Below are positions 1-10,266 of a stretch of DNA of 41,583 bases, in pieces. This stretch comes from JAJNBK01 sp035642715 (GTDB taxonomy: Archaea > Thermoproteota > Nitrososphaeria > Nitrososphaerales > Nitrososphaeraceae): the NCBI GenBank assembly GCA_035642715.1, contig DASQRW010000063.1, positions 1-41,583 of the forward strand, read 5' to 3'. The position numbers and the translations under genes were made by a program. The notes beneath the pieces are model-generated. The model did not search any database, was not told the DNA's origin, and saw only the letters and a list, made by a program, of their open reading frames with translations. Each line of letters starts with the position of its first letter. Within the stretch, counting starts at the first letter, position 1.

Positions 1-87
1 TGCATGGATAATTTTACCGATTTTCAAATGTATTTTGGAAAAGTCTTCAAATGTGACATATTGTTGTTGTTCTTCAGACCCGCTCAC
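1..87 (-). CDS. tRNA-binding domain protein (CsaA / MetRS beta type), 5' part only
   Basis: Only the first 29 codons are in the window; the gene runs off the left edge on the minus strand. The frame opens at GTG 85-87 and reads MSGSEEQQQ, then YVTFEDFSKI and KIGKIIHA. This is the signature start of the OB-fold tRNA-binding domain of CsaA and the MetRS C-terminal or beta subunit (consensus ITFEDFxKxDIRVGKI). Such proteins bind tRNA elbows non-specifically or aid MetRS. The GTG is chosen because no ATG lies in frame upstream and a TATA-like box lies about 28 bases ahead. It is divergent from the glycosyltransferase. Whether it is a free small protein or part of a longer synthetase cannot be seen; the start so close to the domain favours a stand-alone protein. 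Confidence 0.7.
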   Translation of the reverse strand, partial: MSGSEEQQQYVTFEDFSKIHLKIGKIIHA

Positions 88-110
88 AATGTTAAAATTG
101 GCTGCCCTTT

Positions 111-120
111 TATTATAATT
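111..120 (-). promoter_or_regulatory. TATA-like box of the tRNA-binding protein gene
   Basis: On the minus strand the bases read AATTATAATA, centred about 28 bases before the GTG at 87. That spacing fits an archaeal TATA box driving a nearly leaderless transcript. This is inference from position and composition only. Confidence 0.35.
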
Positions 121-258
121 ACTTACTTTTTTAGAGAATGAACATAGAAATTTTGTGTATATATGTATGATAAACACACTACTTTTATTCTTCTTCTTCT
201 ATAATCAATCGGATAGTGTATATTTCCAATCCTTTGTTACCCATGATTGACATCTCTT

Positions 259-1476
259 ATGGAAATAACCTTAGCAATAATCAATGGTATATCAATTACT
301 ATTACGTTTGGAATTATCGCTACATGGCTATACCTAATAGCATATGTAATAAAATCTTTGAAACAAACTCCTACGCTAGATTCTTTTAAAAAATCAACGA
401 TCATCAAAAATTTTCCTAAAGTCAGCATAATTTTACCTGCTCGAAATGAAGAAAAATATATTGCAAGATGTTTGGATAGTTTATTAAGACAAGACTATCC
501 AAATTTTGAGATTATTGCAATCAATGATTCATCAACAGATAGAACTGAAGTCATAATGCAGCACTATGCAGCAAGAGATCCTAGGATTTTAGTTGTTAAT
601 GCTAAACCTAAGCCTGACGGATGGATAGGTAAGAATTGGGCATGTTATCAGGGTTATTTAAGATCGACAGGCAATTTGCTTCTCTTTACCGATGCGGATA
701 CTGTACATCTACCTTCTACAATGTCATTGTCTATTAAGCATATGATATTCGAGAATTTAGATGCTCTGACGGCTATGCCAAAGCTTCTATGCAAAGACAT
801 TTGGACAAAAATCACATTACCGATGCTCTCAACTTTTTTACATAGTCGATTTTCCGCTCTACGTGTAAATGACCGTAAGACAAAAATAGGTTACTTTTTC
901 GGTAGTTTTTTCATAATCTCTAGGAGCACCTATGAAAGGGTGGGTACCCATAAGGCAGTCAGACATGAGATCATAGAAGATGGCGCCTTAGGAGGAAAAG
1001 TGAAAGAAGAAAAATTTATGATGAAAATGGTCCGTGGTGACAATTACATAGAAGCAATCTGGGCTAGAGATTTTTGTTCGTTATGGCATGGATTGAGACG
1101 ATTAATGATTCCTCTGTATAATCAGAAAAGAAAAAGAGCATCTTTAATGGCTATTGCTATTTTTTTCCTTCTTTTTGAACCATTTCTTTTACTACCATAC
1201 TCATTATTATTTTTAAATGTAGCCACGGACGATATCTTTAGTTTAATTTTAATAGTGAGTCATACTATGGCATCTGCAATTATTATTTTGAGTAGCGTTA
1301 TTCAATTAAGGTTTAGCATTTTTCAAAATCCTCTTTATGCATTAGCTTCTCCCTTAGGAGGAGCAATTATATCATTATCATTTATAACATCTATTATCGA
1401 CGCAAAAAAGAAAGGAACCGTTAGTTGGCGTGGAAGGCACTATGTTTTAAACGAAAAACAACATCCATTTAATTAA
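259..1476 (+). CDS. membrane-anchored family 2 glycosyltransferase (CruC/CrtQ/HpnB-like)
   Basis: Probable inverting GT-A transferase working at the inner face of the membrane. A hydrophobic segment (about residues 5-35) precedes the catalytic domain. VSIILPARNEE, the ND of AINDSSTD and the DAD metal site in LLFTDADT form the nucleotide-sugar and metal site. GWIGKNWA is typical of the carotenoid/hopanoid-type GT2 enzymes (CruC, CrtQ, HpnB). A later EIIEDGALG supplies the probable catalytic acidic residues, and two or three hydrophobic helices close the protein. A carotenoid or lipid glycosylation role is inference. ATG 259 was chosen; an in-frame TTG at 247 would add four residues. It precedes cofG on the same strand but is separated by 157 bases, so co-transcription is uncertain. 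Confidence 0.8.
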   Translation: MEITLAIINGISITITFGIIATWLYLIAYVIKSLKQTPTLDSFKKSTIIKNFPKVSIILPARNEEKYIARCLDSLLRQDYPNFEIIAINDSSTDRTEVIMQHYAARDPRILVVNAKPKPDGWIGKNWACYQGYLRSTGNLLLFTDADTVHLPSTMSLSIKHMIFENLDALTAMPKLLCKDIWTKITLPMLSTFLHSRFSALRVNDRKTKIGYFFGSFFIISRSTYERVGTHKAVRHEIIEDGALGGKVKEEKFMMKMVRGDNYIEAIWARDFCSLWHGLRRLMIPLYNQKRKRASLMAIAIFFLLFEPFLLLPYSLLFLNVATDDIFSLILIVSHTMASAIIILSSVIQLRFSIFQNPLYALASPLGGAIISLSFITSIIDAKKKGTVSWRGRHYVLNEKQHPFN

Positions 1477-1633
1477 AAAAATGAAGAATGCAAAAACACC
1501 GCGTATTAATAATAAGAATCATTACATTTTCACTCAGCCAAATTTCATCTAATATTATAAGCACCTAACAATTAAGAACCCCAACTATTTATTAAGAATA
1601 TCATGAATTTATCTTTAGGAAAATATTTTAGAT

Positions 1634-2824
1634 ATGCTCGCTACCACTAAGGATCCAAATATCTATGAAATTTTGCAAAAATGTTTAGAAGGAAAGAAGA
1701 TCTTGAAAAGAGACGCCTATAATCTCATTAATTCTGTGGATTGCCCTGATTTAATTGTAGATACAGGTAGAAAAATCAGAGATAGAATTAAGATTGGTCC
1801 AATCACATACTCCCGTAAAGTTTTCATAAATCTAATTAACTTATGTAGAGATACGTGTTCTTACTGTACTTATAAAAAAGAACCATATGACAATTCCGTA
1901 ACTATGATGAAACCGGAACAAGTTTTAGCTATTGCAGAAGCAGGTCGACGGCTCCATTGTACTGAAGCTTTGTTTGTAACAGGTGAAAGGCCTGAGCAGA
2001 AATACCAAGAGGCAAAAGCATGGCTAAACTCAGTAAGGAGATCATCAACTGTTGAATATATAAACGAAATGTGTGAAATGGTACTTAACAAAACAGGCTT
2101 GCTTCCACATACCAATGCTGGTAGTATGACAAAAAATGATATGTCATTATTAAAAGAGACTAATGTTAGCCTAGGCATGATGCTAGAGTCTTCTAGCCGA
2201 CGATTAAGCGAAAAAGGTATGCCGCATGAAAATGCTCCAAGCAAAAATCCAAAAGTTAGAATAAAAGCATTAGAGACTGCAGGACAATTGAGAATACCCC
2301 TTACCACAGGCTTACTTATTGGAATGGGTGAGACGCCGGAAGAACTTGTCGATTCCTTATTTACAATTGAAGAGATCAGCCAAAAATATGGACATATCCA
2401 AGAGATAATAATGCAGAACTTTGTACCAAAGCCTGAAACTGGGATGGAAAGGTCTGCACCTCCTACATACAACTATTTTATAAAGAGCATAGCTATTGCT
2501 AGAATGATAATGCCAGAAATTAATATTCAAGTTCCTCCTAACCTCAATCCTAGTATTTTCGGAAAATATTTGGATGCAGGAATCAATGATTGGGGTGGCA
2601 TTTCCCCTCTGACCATTGACTATGTAAATCCAGAATTTCCTTGGCCAAGTATTGAATCTGTAAAATATGTTACTGAAAATAGAGGCTGCAAATTTAGAGC
2701 AAGGCTCCCTGTCTATCCAGAATTTATAGTAAAAGACGATGGCTTTATAAAAGATAGGCTTAAGAATTACATAAACCTTATTTCTGATGAGAGAGGGCTT
2801 GTACGTGAGGACTATATAAATTGA
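1634..2824 (+). CDS. cofG: 7,8-didemethyl-8-hydroxy-5-deazariboflavin synthase, CofG subunit
   Basis: Radical-SAM half of F0 synthase, which with CofH builds the deazaflavin chromophore of coenzyme F420 from 5-amino-6-ribitylaminouracil and tyrosine. The 4Fe-4S/SAM motif CRDTCSYC has cysteines at residues 71, 75 and 78. Downstream ALFVTGERPE, HTNAGSMT and GLLIGMGET are characteristic of CofG. At 396 residues it is slightly longer than many archaeal CofG (about 330-380). It overlaps cofH by four bases, so the two are translationally coupled. Identification is firm. Confidence 0.95.
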   Translation: MLATTKDPNIYEILQKCLEGKKILKRDAYNLINSVDCPDLIVDTGRKIRDRIKIGPITYSRKVFINLINLCRDTCSYCTYKKEPYDNSVTMMKPEQVLAIAEAGRRLHCTEALFVTGERPEQKYQEAKAWLNSVRRSSTVEYINEMCEMVLNKTGLLPHTNAGSMTKNDMSLLKETNVSLGMMLESSSRRLSEKGMPHENAPSKNPKVRIKALETAGQLRIPLTTGLLIGMGETPEELVDSLFTIEEISQKYGHIQEIIMQNFVPKPETGMERSAPPTYNYFIKSIAIARMIMPEINIQVPPNLNPSIFGKYLDAGINDWGGISPLTIDYVNPEFPWPSIESVKYVTENRGCKFRARLPVYPEFIVKDDGFIKDRLKNYINLISDERGLVREDYIN

Positions 2825-4092
2825 CTCTAGATTCTCTATTAAAAGGAATTGATCCTTTGATTTCCTCCACTCTAGATCGAGCACTTGGCGATAAAGAGAT
2901 TTCAGAGAATCAAGCAGTTGAACTTTTTGATTCTAATGGGACCGAAATGAATGTTATTGTACTTGTTGCCAATGAATTGCGCAGGCGTACTGTTGGAAAT
3001 AATGTCACGTACGTTATAAATAGAAATATCAATTTCACAAATGTGTGCATCAAACGCTGTGGTTTTTGTGCATTCAGCAGAGATTTTCGTGAAGAAGAAG
3101 GTTATTTTCTTCCTATTGAAGAGATTGTTAAAAGAGCCAAGGAAGCTTCAGAGCTGGGTGCTACAGAAATTTGCATTCAAGCTGGCTTACCTCCTAAAAT
3201 GGAAGGTCATTTGTATATAGACATTTGTAATGCTGTGAAGAAAGAATTACCAAATATTCACATCCATGCGTTTTCTCCAGAAGAAATACTTTATGGGGCA
3301 ATTAGGTCGGAGTTACCAGTTGAAGAATACTTGAAAATGTTAAAGGACGCAGGGATAGGCAGTCTTCCAGGAACTGCAGCTGAAATCCTAGATCAAGAGT
3401 TGCGGGACATTATATCTCCCGGAAGAATATCTTCTAAAGACTGGATAAATATCATAAAACTTGCACATTCTATGCAAATTCCTACTACCTCCACTATCAT
3501 GTATGGACATGTTGAGTCATCATTACATAAAGCCAAGCATCTTGCTTTGATAAGAAGTATTCAAAAAGAAACATGTGGATTTACTGAATTTGTGCCATTG
3601 AGTTTTGTCCACAGCGAAGCGCCTATGTACAATCATAATATAATACCAAATATTCGACCTGGAGCCGATGGCAATGAAGTCATTAAAATGCATGCCGTAT
3701 CACGCATTATGTTACACGGTCATATCAATAACATTCAAGTCTCATGGGTTAAAGAGGGTCCAAGAATGTCGCAATTGTTACTTGCTGCAGGTGTCAATGA
3801 TTTCGGTGGTACTTTGATCAACGAGAGTATTTCAACAGCTGCAGGAGCACAATATGGGCAATTGATGAAGCCAAAACAAATTAGATCGATAATAAGATCA
3901 GCAGGAAGAATACCGGCTCAGCGCTCGACGACATATAGATTACTAAAAGTCTATGATGTGGAAGAAGATTACCAGAATTATTCTGATACCGAATTAGATA
4001 AAGCAGATCCACGGGAATTTGGATCATATAACGAATTGATCAAACTGGATACATTTAGATACAGAGACCAAAATAAAAATAGTAACAGATAA
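2821..4092 (+). CDS. cofH: 5-amino-6-(D-ribitylamino)uracil-L-tyrosine 4-hydroxyphenyl transferase, CofH subunit
   Basis: Second radical-SAM enzyme of F0 synthesis: it joins the 4-hydroxybenzyl moiety of tyrosine to the ribitylaminouracil for CofG to cyclise. The cluster motif CIKRCGFC gives cysteines 76, 80 and 83; CIQAGLPP, HAFSPEEI and LPGTAAEIL are typical CofH/MqnC-family blocks. The start is TTG at 2821, overlapping the cofG stop (TTGA), the only start that keeps the family N-terminus. The stop directly abuts the stop of the convergent Lrp-type gene, with no spacer. Confidence 0.95.
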   Translation: MTLDSLLKGIDPLISSTLDRALGDKEISENQAVELFDSNGTEMNVIVLVANELRRRTVGNNVTYVINRNINFTNVCIKRCGFCAFSRDFREEEGYFLPIEEIVKRAKEASELGATEICIQAGLPPKMEGHLYIDICNAVKKELPNIHIHAFSPEEILYGAIRSELPVEEYLKMLKDAGIGSLPGTAAEILDQELRDIISPGRISSKDWINIIKLAHSMQIPTTSTIMYGHVESSLHKAKHLALIRSIQKETCGFTEFVPLSFVHSEAPMYNHNIIPNIRPGADGNEVIKMHAVSRIMLHGHINNIQVSWVKEGPRMSQLLLAAGVNDFGGTLINESISTAAGAQYGQLMKPKQIRSIIRSAGRIPAQRSTTYRLLKVYDVEEDYQNYSDTELDKADPREFGSYNELIKLDTFRYRDQNKNSNR

Positions 4093-4326
4093 CTAATTAT
4101 CCATAATAAGCATCGTTAAAGTAGACTTTACGCCTTTTACTCTCCTTATTTTACTACTAATGAATTCTTTCAACTTGTCCATTGAATCAGCTTCAACTTT
4201 AATCATTATATCATATACACCGTACACCGTATAAGCTTCCTTAACACCAGGAATGCTTTTCATATCTGCGGCTAAAGTTGATTCATAACCAAGATCGGCG
4301 TTCAATAATACAAATGCTCTCGGCAT
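4093..4326 (-). CDS. stand-alone Lrp/AsnC ligand-binding (RAM) domain protein
   Basis: A 77-residue protein that is only the RAM (AsnC C-terminal) alpha/beta sandwich; no helix-turn-helix precedes it. The pattern AFVLLNADLG, IPGVKEAYTVYGVYDIMIKVEA and a final VKGVKSTLTMLIM is the family's beta-alpha-beta-beta-alpha-beta order, including the G-YD effector turn. Such lone domains are common in archaea and bacteria and form amino-acid-binding oligomers that can associate with full Lrp regulators. It converges on cofH with no spacer. Partner and ligand are unknown. Confidence 0.88.
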   Translation of the reverse strand: MPRAFVLLNADLGYESTLAADMKSIPGVKEAYTVYGVYDIMIKVEADSMDKLKEFISSKIRRVKGVKSTLTMLIMDN

Positions 4327-4580
4327 ATTGTTCTACACATCATTTAGCAGAGTTTATACTTTAAGTTAACTATTATTTAATTCACAAAAATATCATACAG
4401 GTGTCTTCTCCTATATATATAATGAGTTTCAAAAAGTCATAACAACAAGAACTTGATGACAATTTTTCACCTTAGAAAATAGATCCATATATATTTATAT
4501 TTACATACATATATACATATATACAAGTCCATATATGAACGAAAGTTTCCATAATTGTTAAACCATTATGGTAAAAGCGT

Positions 4581-7250
4581 TTGCAAAGGCAGCATTATAA
4601 AATTCTAAAAATTCTGAGGCATGGTTTGACCAAATATCCCAAACATTTTATTTTACATGATATCAAAAAGTGTATGTCTCATTTTCGCTGTCCAAATTGC
4701 GGATCACTTAGCTCTATCCAGATGGACAAAATATTTGATGGAAGGTTTTTGTTCAGATGCTCAAAATGCTATATATGCAGCATACTTCCGCTAAATAATA
4801 CTCTAGAGGAAACATACCTGGACTTTTTAGATTTGTATGATAGAGGATGCATAACGACTACAGAGAATTTAAGATTACTTATGGAGGAAGAAAAAATCAT
4901 CAGATCTGAACCAGAAGTAAGATCCTTGATTACAGAGAATAATGCGAATAATAATGATCTTATTAAAAAAATACTTTATTCTGATAAAGATTATGTTGTA
5001 GATTTTAAAATTCTTGAAGAGGCAGATATAGAACTAGGAAGTGAAGTTTCAGAACTTCCAATAGACGAGTCTCTAACAGCCGCTTTGTCTGAGAATAATA
5101 TCGAAAGAGTATACAAATTCCAAGAAGAAGCCATTAGAAAAATCTTGCTTGGAAAAGATATAATTATCATTGCTCCGACGGCATCTGGTAAGACTGAGGC
5201 TTTCTCTATACCAGTATTACAGAAAATTTCTGAAGATATTTATCATTTTAGATCCCTACGGCCAAGTTTAAAAAAAAATAACATCTCTGCAATATTTGTA
5301 TATCCTACAAAATCCCTTTCAAGAGATCAATTACCAAAGATAAGAGGCCTTGCACAGTCAGTTGGACTACATGTTGATGTTCTTGATGGTGATACGTCGA
5401 GAAGTGAAAGGGAATCCATACTGTCATCTCCTCCAGATGTCATCATTACAAATTTTGACGTTATTCATTATCATTTAATGCATAGAACTAGATTTTCGCA
5501 CTTGATACGTAATGCTAAATACTTGATTGTTGACGAAGCTCATGTTTATACAGGTGTCTTTGGTGCAAATGTTCACTTTATAATCAAAAGATTAGAAAGG
5601 CTCTCACCTAATAAAAAAATACAGCTGATCGCTGCTTCAGCCACGCTTCCAAATGCGGCTAATTTCTGCCAAGTATTATTTGATAGAAAAATGGAGATCG
5701 TTCAGGGAAAGGGCAGAAAGGGAAAAATAAATTTTATAATCTTATTTCCATCCTTACGATCTCATAGATCTCTAACAATAGACTTATTGAAGTGTACCAC
5801 CAGACTAAATCATAAAACTATTGCATTTAACAATTCTCATCTAGGCTCTGAGCTATTGGCATTTTATGCATCCAAACAGGGAGTAAAAATAATGGTCCAT
5901 CGAGCTGGAATTTTGCCAACAATTCGAAAATTTGTTGAGAATTCATTTAGACGAGGAGAATTACATGCTATTTCTGCAACTCCTACGTTGGAGCTTGGCA
6001 TAGACATTGGTGATGTGGATGCAATCATATCAAATATTGTTCCCATTAATAGACTTACTCAAAGACTTGGTAGAGCAGCGAGAAGAGGGCAACTAGGATA
6101 TGCCTTCTTAGCGCTTGGCAATGATCCTATAAGTCAATATTATAAATTTCATCCAGACGATTATCTTGCTGACGAAGAACATGCATATACTGATCCTTCG
6201 AACCCTATTGTAGAAGAATGCCAGGTCCTTGCGATGACTTGTGATAGGCCTATATCCATGTTCGAATCATATGGTGCATGGAATAAGATTCAAAAACTAA
6301 TTTCAAAAAATCTGGTTAAAGTAGTTAATGAGAAATTTATGCCAGACTATAAGAAAGCGATTGAAGTATTACACAATTACAATATACGCGGAATAGGGAG
6401 CAACGTTGACATAATTTTTAATAAGAAAATAGTTGGAGAACGTTCGCTGCCTCAAGCTCTTGAGGAACTTCATATAAATGCTATTTATTTTTTATCTGGA
6501 AGGAGATACCAAGTCAAAAAGTTGCATTGGAAGAAAGAGAGCAGACAACAGCATTACGCTGAACTTATCCAAATCCCAAATGACTATCCATATTATACTA
6601 AAGCAATTGTTGACGAATGGCCGAGTGTCAGACAAATTTATGATAAGAAGAAAGTATTTGGAATAGAGGTTAAATATTGTTCTCTAAAAATCCTTAAGAG
6701 AATTTTGGGCTATTCCAATATAGAAATTGGACAAGAAGCAACGCAAGGTAAGAAAGTAATGCTTGAAAATCCTCTAGAGTTTGAATTCTTTACAAAAGGC
6801 TTTCTGTTCAGGGCGCCTAGACCACTCAACAATATAATTAAGGCTACTGATGAACAATACATAGAAATAAGCAGTTATCATGCCTCAGAACATACAATAA
6901 TAGAAGGAAGCGGCATGATAACTGGAGGAGCACCGCAAGATTTAGCTGGAATATCGCTAGGATCTTCTGGTTATATATATGTCTATGATGGCAGTATTGG
7001 AGGAAACGGCGCTAGTAAAGTGATCTATGATAGACTTGATTCTGTAATATCAAGGGCATTACGAATTCTGTCCGAATGTCCATGTAAAAGCGAAAGTGGA
7101 TGTCCTCGCTGTACATACTCATATAGATGCGGAAATAATAATGAGTATTTGCATAAAGATGCAGCAGTAGAAATTTTGAATAGAGTAGTCGAAGGAGAGA
7201 GAACAGAGATAGATGATGAGGATGCTCATCTTGATCGTGCTTTGGTTTAA
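4581..7250 (+). CDS. DEAD/DEAH-box helicase with DUF1998-type zinc cluster (MrfA/Hrq1-like)
   Basis: Superfamily 2 helicase of the YprA/MrfA/Hrq1 group, DNA translocases tied to repair of crosslinks and bulky lesions in other organisms. Reading from TTG 4581: a zinc ribbon at cysteines 37, 40, 60 and 63; Q-motif-like FQEEAI about 180; Walker A APTASGKT (198-205); DEAH (318-321); SAT (353-355); and motif VI QRLGRAARRG about 500. The C-terminal DUF1998 region ends in a cysteine cluster (833, 835, 841, 844, 850), expected to bind metal. The start is uncertain: ATG 4674 (MSHFRCPNCG) would remove 31 residues and put the zinc ribbon at the N-terminus. An out-of-frame ATG at 4568 opens a ten-codon ORF overlapping the TTG start. 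The gene stands alone, so function rests on family resemblance. Confidence 0.9.
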   Translation: MQRQHYKILKILRHGLTKYPKHFILHDIKKCMSHFRCPNCGSLSSIQMDKIFDGRFLFRCSKCYICSILPLNNTLEETYLDFLDLYDRGCITTTENLRLLMEEEKIIRSEPEVRSLITENNANNNDLIKKILYSDKDYVVDFKILEEADIELGSEVSELPIDESLTAALSENNIERVYKFQEEAIRKILLGKDIIIIAPTASGKTEAFSIPVLQKISEDIYHFRSLRPSLKKNNISAIFVYPTKSLSRDQLPKIRGLAQSVGLHVDVLDGDTSRSERESILSSPPDVIITNFDVIHYHLMHRTRFSHLIRNAKYLIVDEAHVYTGVFGANVHFIIKRLERLSPNKKIQLIAASATLPNAANFCQVLFDRKMEIVQGKGRKGKINFIILFPSLRSHRSLTIDLLKCTTRLNHKTIAFNNSHLGSELLAFYASKQGVKIMVHRAGILPTIRKFVENSFRRGELHAISATPTLELGIDIGDVDAIISNIVPINRLTQRLGRAARRGQLGYAFLALGNDPISQYYKFHPDDYLADEEHAYTDPSNPIVEECQVLAMTCDRPISMFESYGAWNKIQKLISKNLVKVVNEKFMPDYKKAIEVLHNYNIRGIGSNVDIIFNKKIVGERSLPQALEELHINAIYFLSGRRYQVKKLHWKKESRQQHYAELIQIPNDYPYYTKAIVDEWPSVRQIYDKKKVFGIEVKYCSLKILKRILGYSNIEIGQEATQGKKVMLENPLEFEFFTKGFLFRAPRPLNNIIKATDEQYIEISSYHASEHTIIEGSGMITGGAPQDLAGISLGSSGYIYVYDGSIGGNGASKVIYDRLDSVISRALRILSECPCKSESGCPRCTYSYRCGNNNEYLHKDAAVEILNRVVEGERTEIDDEDAHLDRALV

Positions 7251-8493
7251 GTATTCTGAAGATTTCAGATATATCCCTACACATACATATTATATACTAT
7301 ACTAGATCTGAATGCTAATAAATAGAAGACTAGAGCTATTACCAGTACTACTAATTCAGACCTTTAGACTTTCTGACTGATATTTTTTGCATACACCTAA
7401 AACTTACTCTAATCATTAGCTTTCTGCTCCAATTTATCATTTGAAAAAATGTATTAACATAATTTTGTTTTTTCTATGTGATCGAAAGAGAGCAAACCAC
7501 CATAAACGACCCTCCGCCTCGTTTATCTAAAATTATATCAAGTATCTAAAATCATACTCAGGAAAATCTTCTAACTCTATATATCGATCATGGATTTTTT
7601 TGACTACTATATATTATATTATTAGCATCATTATCTCGCCTACATTGTAGTAATGGAGGTTTTGCCTGGGCTCTGCTGTTTTTAATGTATAACTGCAACT
7701 TCTTTTGATAGGTTCTTAATCATTTTTTTATTTTCAGTTTTTTGATTTAATTATATATAGTAAATAGAATATGATGACTTCATCCTTGCTATAACCACAT
7801 CTAGTTATAAAGTTATTAATCGCCGCGGCATATGTGCGCACGATCCCTAGTATATGATAACGACATTAATGACAAATGGTTCGAGCTCCTATTTCATTAT
7901 TCATTTAAGTATTCAATACCAAACGGAGAAATAATAAACGCGAAAAAATCTAAAACCCAATTCTACCAAATATAGAATCAGTATTTATAACGATGCTACA
8001 CTCTTTTTTGTTTACCTATGGCTGGTAAGATTTATCGAATAATCCTGACTAGGCATAGAAAATTTATTCAAATTATTCGTTCATTTACCTAAAATAAAAA
8101 CATATCTTCAGCCATCTTATGACATATCCTATGTTGTGAACTAGTATATGGATTATCATATGACGAACCTTTACTCTTTTTGAACCATTATATTGATAGA
8201 TAAATCAATAGTAACACAGAATCCATTATTTGCAATGTCATCAATTTTTCTTGATGAGCCATTTTATTAAACTATCTGATCCTGTAATGATGTTACTTTA
8301 TTTCTCTGCTTACATACAATACACACTATTTCTGGCCAAAATCAAAGCTATTTTATAACTTGTATTCAAAGCACCATCATATAGTATGCGATCTTTTATA
8401 CAAAGAAAGATGAATCACAACAGACACAAATATTAACAATTTTGGGTAAGGTTTAAGAATGGTAGTAAATGCTTATTATTTTGTATAATGTAG
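7251..8493. other. 1.24-kb intergenic region with no recognised gene
   Basis: AT-rich spacer between the helicase and topoisomerase IB. All frames are broken by frequent stops; the longest pieces are short and lack family resemblance. No tRNA cloverleaf, CRISPR-like repeat or strong hairpin was seen by eye. A 13-codon minus-strand ATG frame near 7700-7745 is too short to support. Confidence 0.5.
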
Positions 8494-10266
8494 ATGGAAT
8501 CTTCTGTTTCTGCTGCTACTACTAATAATTCTAGTACTATAGCTAGTGTAAAATGGAGTACTCTTGAACATAGGGGCGTAGCATTTCCTCCAGAATATCA
8601 GTCACGAGGTATAGGTATTGTTATTCGAGGTGAAAGATTTATTCTAAACCACGACCAAGAGGAATTAATCTATGCGTGGGCAAAGAAAAAGAATACACAT
8701 TACATCCAAGATCCCATTTTTCAATCGAACTTTCTAATCGATCTCAGAGCGTTATTACCTGAGAAGTACCGAAGTATTGATTTTATAAATGATATTGATT
8801 TTTCTGAAGCATTTAGACTTGTAGATCATGAAAATACCATAAAAGAAGCAGAGATACAAAGAATAAAGAATCTTCCCAAAGATGAGAAAAGGAAAATATC
8901 TTTACACAAAAAAGAAGAGAGAGAAAGGCTCAAGGCCATCTACGGTAAGGCGATTGTGGATGGTGTAGAAGTAGAAATTGCCAATTGGCTAGTTGAACCT
9001 CCTGGCTTATTCATGGGAAGAGGCCAGCATCCATTACGTGGCAAATGGAAGCCACGAGTAAGAGCTCAAGATGTCATCCTTAATCTAGGGGAAAACGCTC
9101 CTGTTCCAGAAGGCGCTTGGAAAGATATCGTCCACGATCACTCATCCACATGGCTCGCTACATGGATTGAGAAAATAACTGGCAAGAGAAAATATGTATG
9201 GCTTCATGATTCAGCTGTACTTAGACAGAGTAATGACAAAGAAAAATATGACAAAGCAAAGAAACTAGAAAAATATATTGGCAAAGTACAAAAGCAAATT
9301 ATCAGGATAATGCTTAATTCTAATAACATAAATCAAAAGAAGGTGGCCACAGTATGTTATCTGATTTTCAAACTTGCAATGCGGGTTGGGGACGAAAAAG
9401 ATCCTGACGAAGCTGATACAGTAGGTGCATCTACTCTGCGAGTAGAACATATTAAATTTCCAGAGAAGAACGGTAAGCAATTGATAGAATTTAATTTCCT
9501 GGGAAAAGATAGTGTTCCTTGGCAAAAAACTCTTGAAGTTAATTCTCAGGATACCAGAGGGCTTTACAATAATCTCAAATTGTTTATGAATGGGAAGGAA
9601 CATAATTCACCAATTTTTGATAGGATAACTTCTAGCAAGGTCAATATATTTCTGCGAAGCATTGATCCAAAAAATGTCCCAGGATTGACGGCAAAGGTAT
9701 TTAGAACATATATTGCTACAAAAACGGTCAAAGAAGAACTTTCAGATCCAAAGATAAGGGTAGATAAGAATTCATCAGAAATAGAAAAAATCTATGTTAT
9801 GAAAATGGCAAACCTAAAAGCTGCAATTACATGCAATCATAAAAAAGGGATAGATCCAAAGAATCCTGCAAGTAAAAAAGCATTAGAGAAATTTGAACTG
9901 GCTCTGAGAAACAAGGAAGAGTCTATCAAAAGGATTCGATCTGATATTGCAGCAAAGAAGTGGAAGACAGAGATTCAGAAAAGGAGACTCGAAGACAGAT
10001 TAGAAAAGCTAGAAATGCATCTTAAACTACAGAAAGAGACTCGTGATTATAACCTTGGAACCTCTCTGAGAAATTATATTGATCCACGTGTAATGAGGGC
10101 TTGGTTAAATTATGTACAGCTTGACTGGAGGAAGATTTATACTACTACTCTTCAACGCAAGTTCAAATGGGTTGATGATTATTCTAACAACAAGTTAAAA
10201 GAATTTTGTCCAATTAGAGAAGAGATCCCCCTCCAAGAAATGAAAATAGTACATAACGAGAGTTGA
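8494..10266 (+). CDS. eukaryotic-type DNA topoisomerase IB
   Basis: Relaxes positive and negative supercoils through a 3'-phosphotyrosyl intermediate. All five catalytic residues of the human enzyme are recognisable: Arg297 in MRVGDEKD, Lys338 in FLGKDS, Arg404 in FRTYIATKT, His449 in CNHKKG and nucleophile Tyr528 in LRNYIDPR. Residues 20-240 match the core cap domain (WSTLEHRGVAFPPEY; GLFMGRGQHPLRGKWKPR). Residues about 465-520 are a charged helical linker like the eukaryotic coiled-coil linker. The long eukaryotic N-terminal tail is absent, as expected: at 590 residues the enzyme is compact. Topo IB of this type is a known thaumarchaeal trait. ATG 8494 starts just before the conserved core. 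Confidence 0.95.
   Translation: MESSVSAATTNNSSTIASVKWSTLEHRGVAFPPEYQSRGIGIVIRGERFILNHDQEELIYAWAKKKNTHYIQDPIFQSNFLIDLRALLPEKYRSIDFINDIDFSEAFRLVDHENTIKEAEIQRIKNLPKDEKRKISLHKKEERERLKAIYGKAIVDGVEVEIANWLVEPPGLFMGRGQHPLRGKWKPRVRAQDVILNLGENAPVPEGAWKDIVHDHSSTWLATWIEKITGKRKYVWLHDSAVLRQSNDKEKYDKAKKLEKYIGKVQKQIIRIMLNSNNINQKKVATVCYLIFKLAMRVGDEKDPDEADTVGASTLRVEHIKFPEKNGKQLIEFNFLGKDSVPWQKTLEVNSQDTRGLYNNLKLFMNGKEHNSPIFDRITSSKVNIFLRSIDPKNVPGLTAKVFRTYIATKTVKEELSDPKIRVDKNSSEIEKIYVMKMANLKAAITCNHKKGIDPKNPASKKALEKFELALRNKEESIKRIRSDIAAKKWKTEIQKRRLEDRLEKLEMHLKLQKETRDYNLGTSLRNYIDPRVMRAWLNYVQLDWRKIYTTTLQRKFKWVDDYSNNKLKEFCPIREEIPLQEMKIVHNES

Noticed and set aside
7251..8493. Possible mobile-element insertion in the long spacer
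   Set aside because: No terminal inverted repeats, target duplication or transposase-like frame could be seen.
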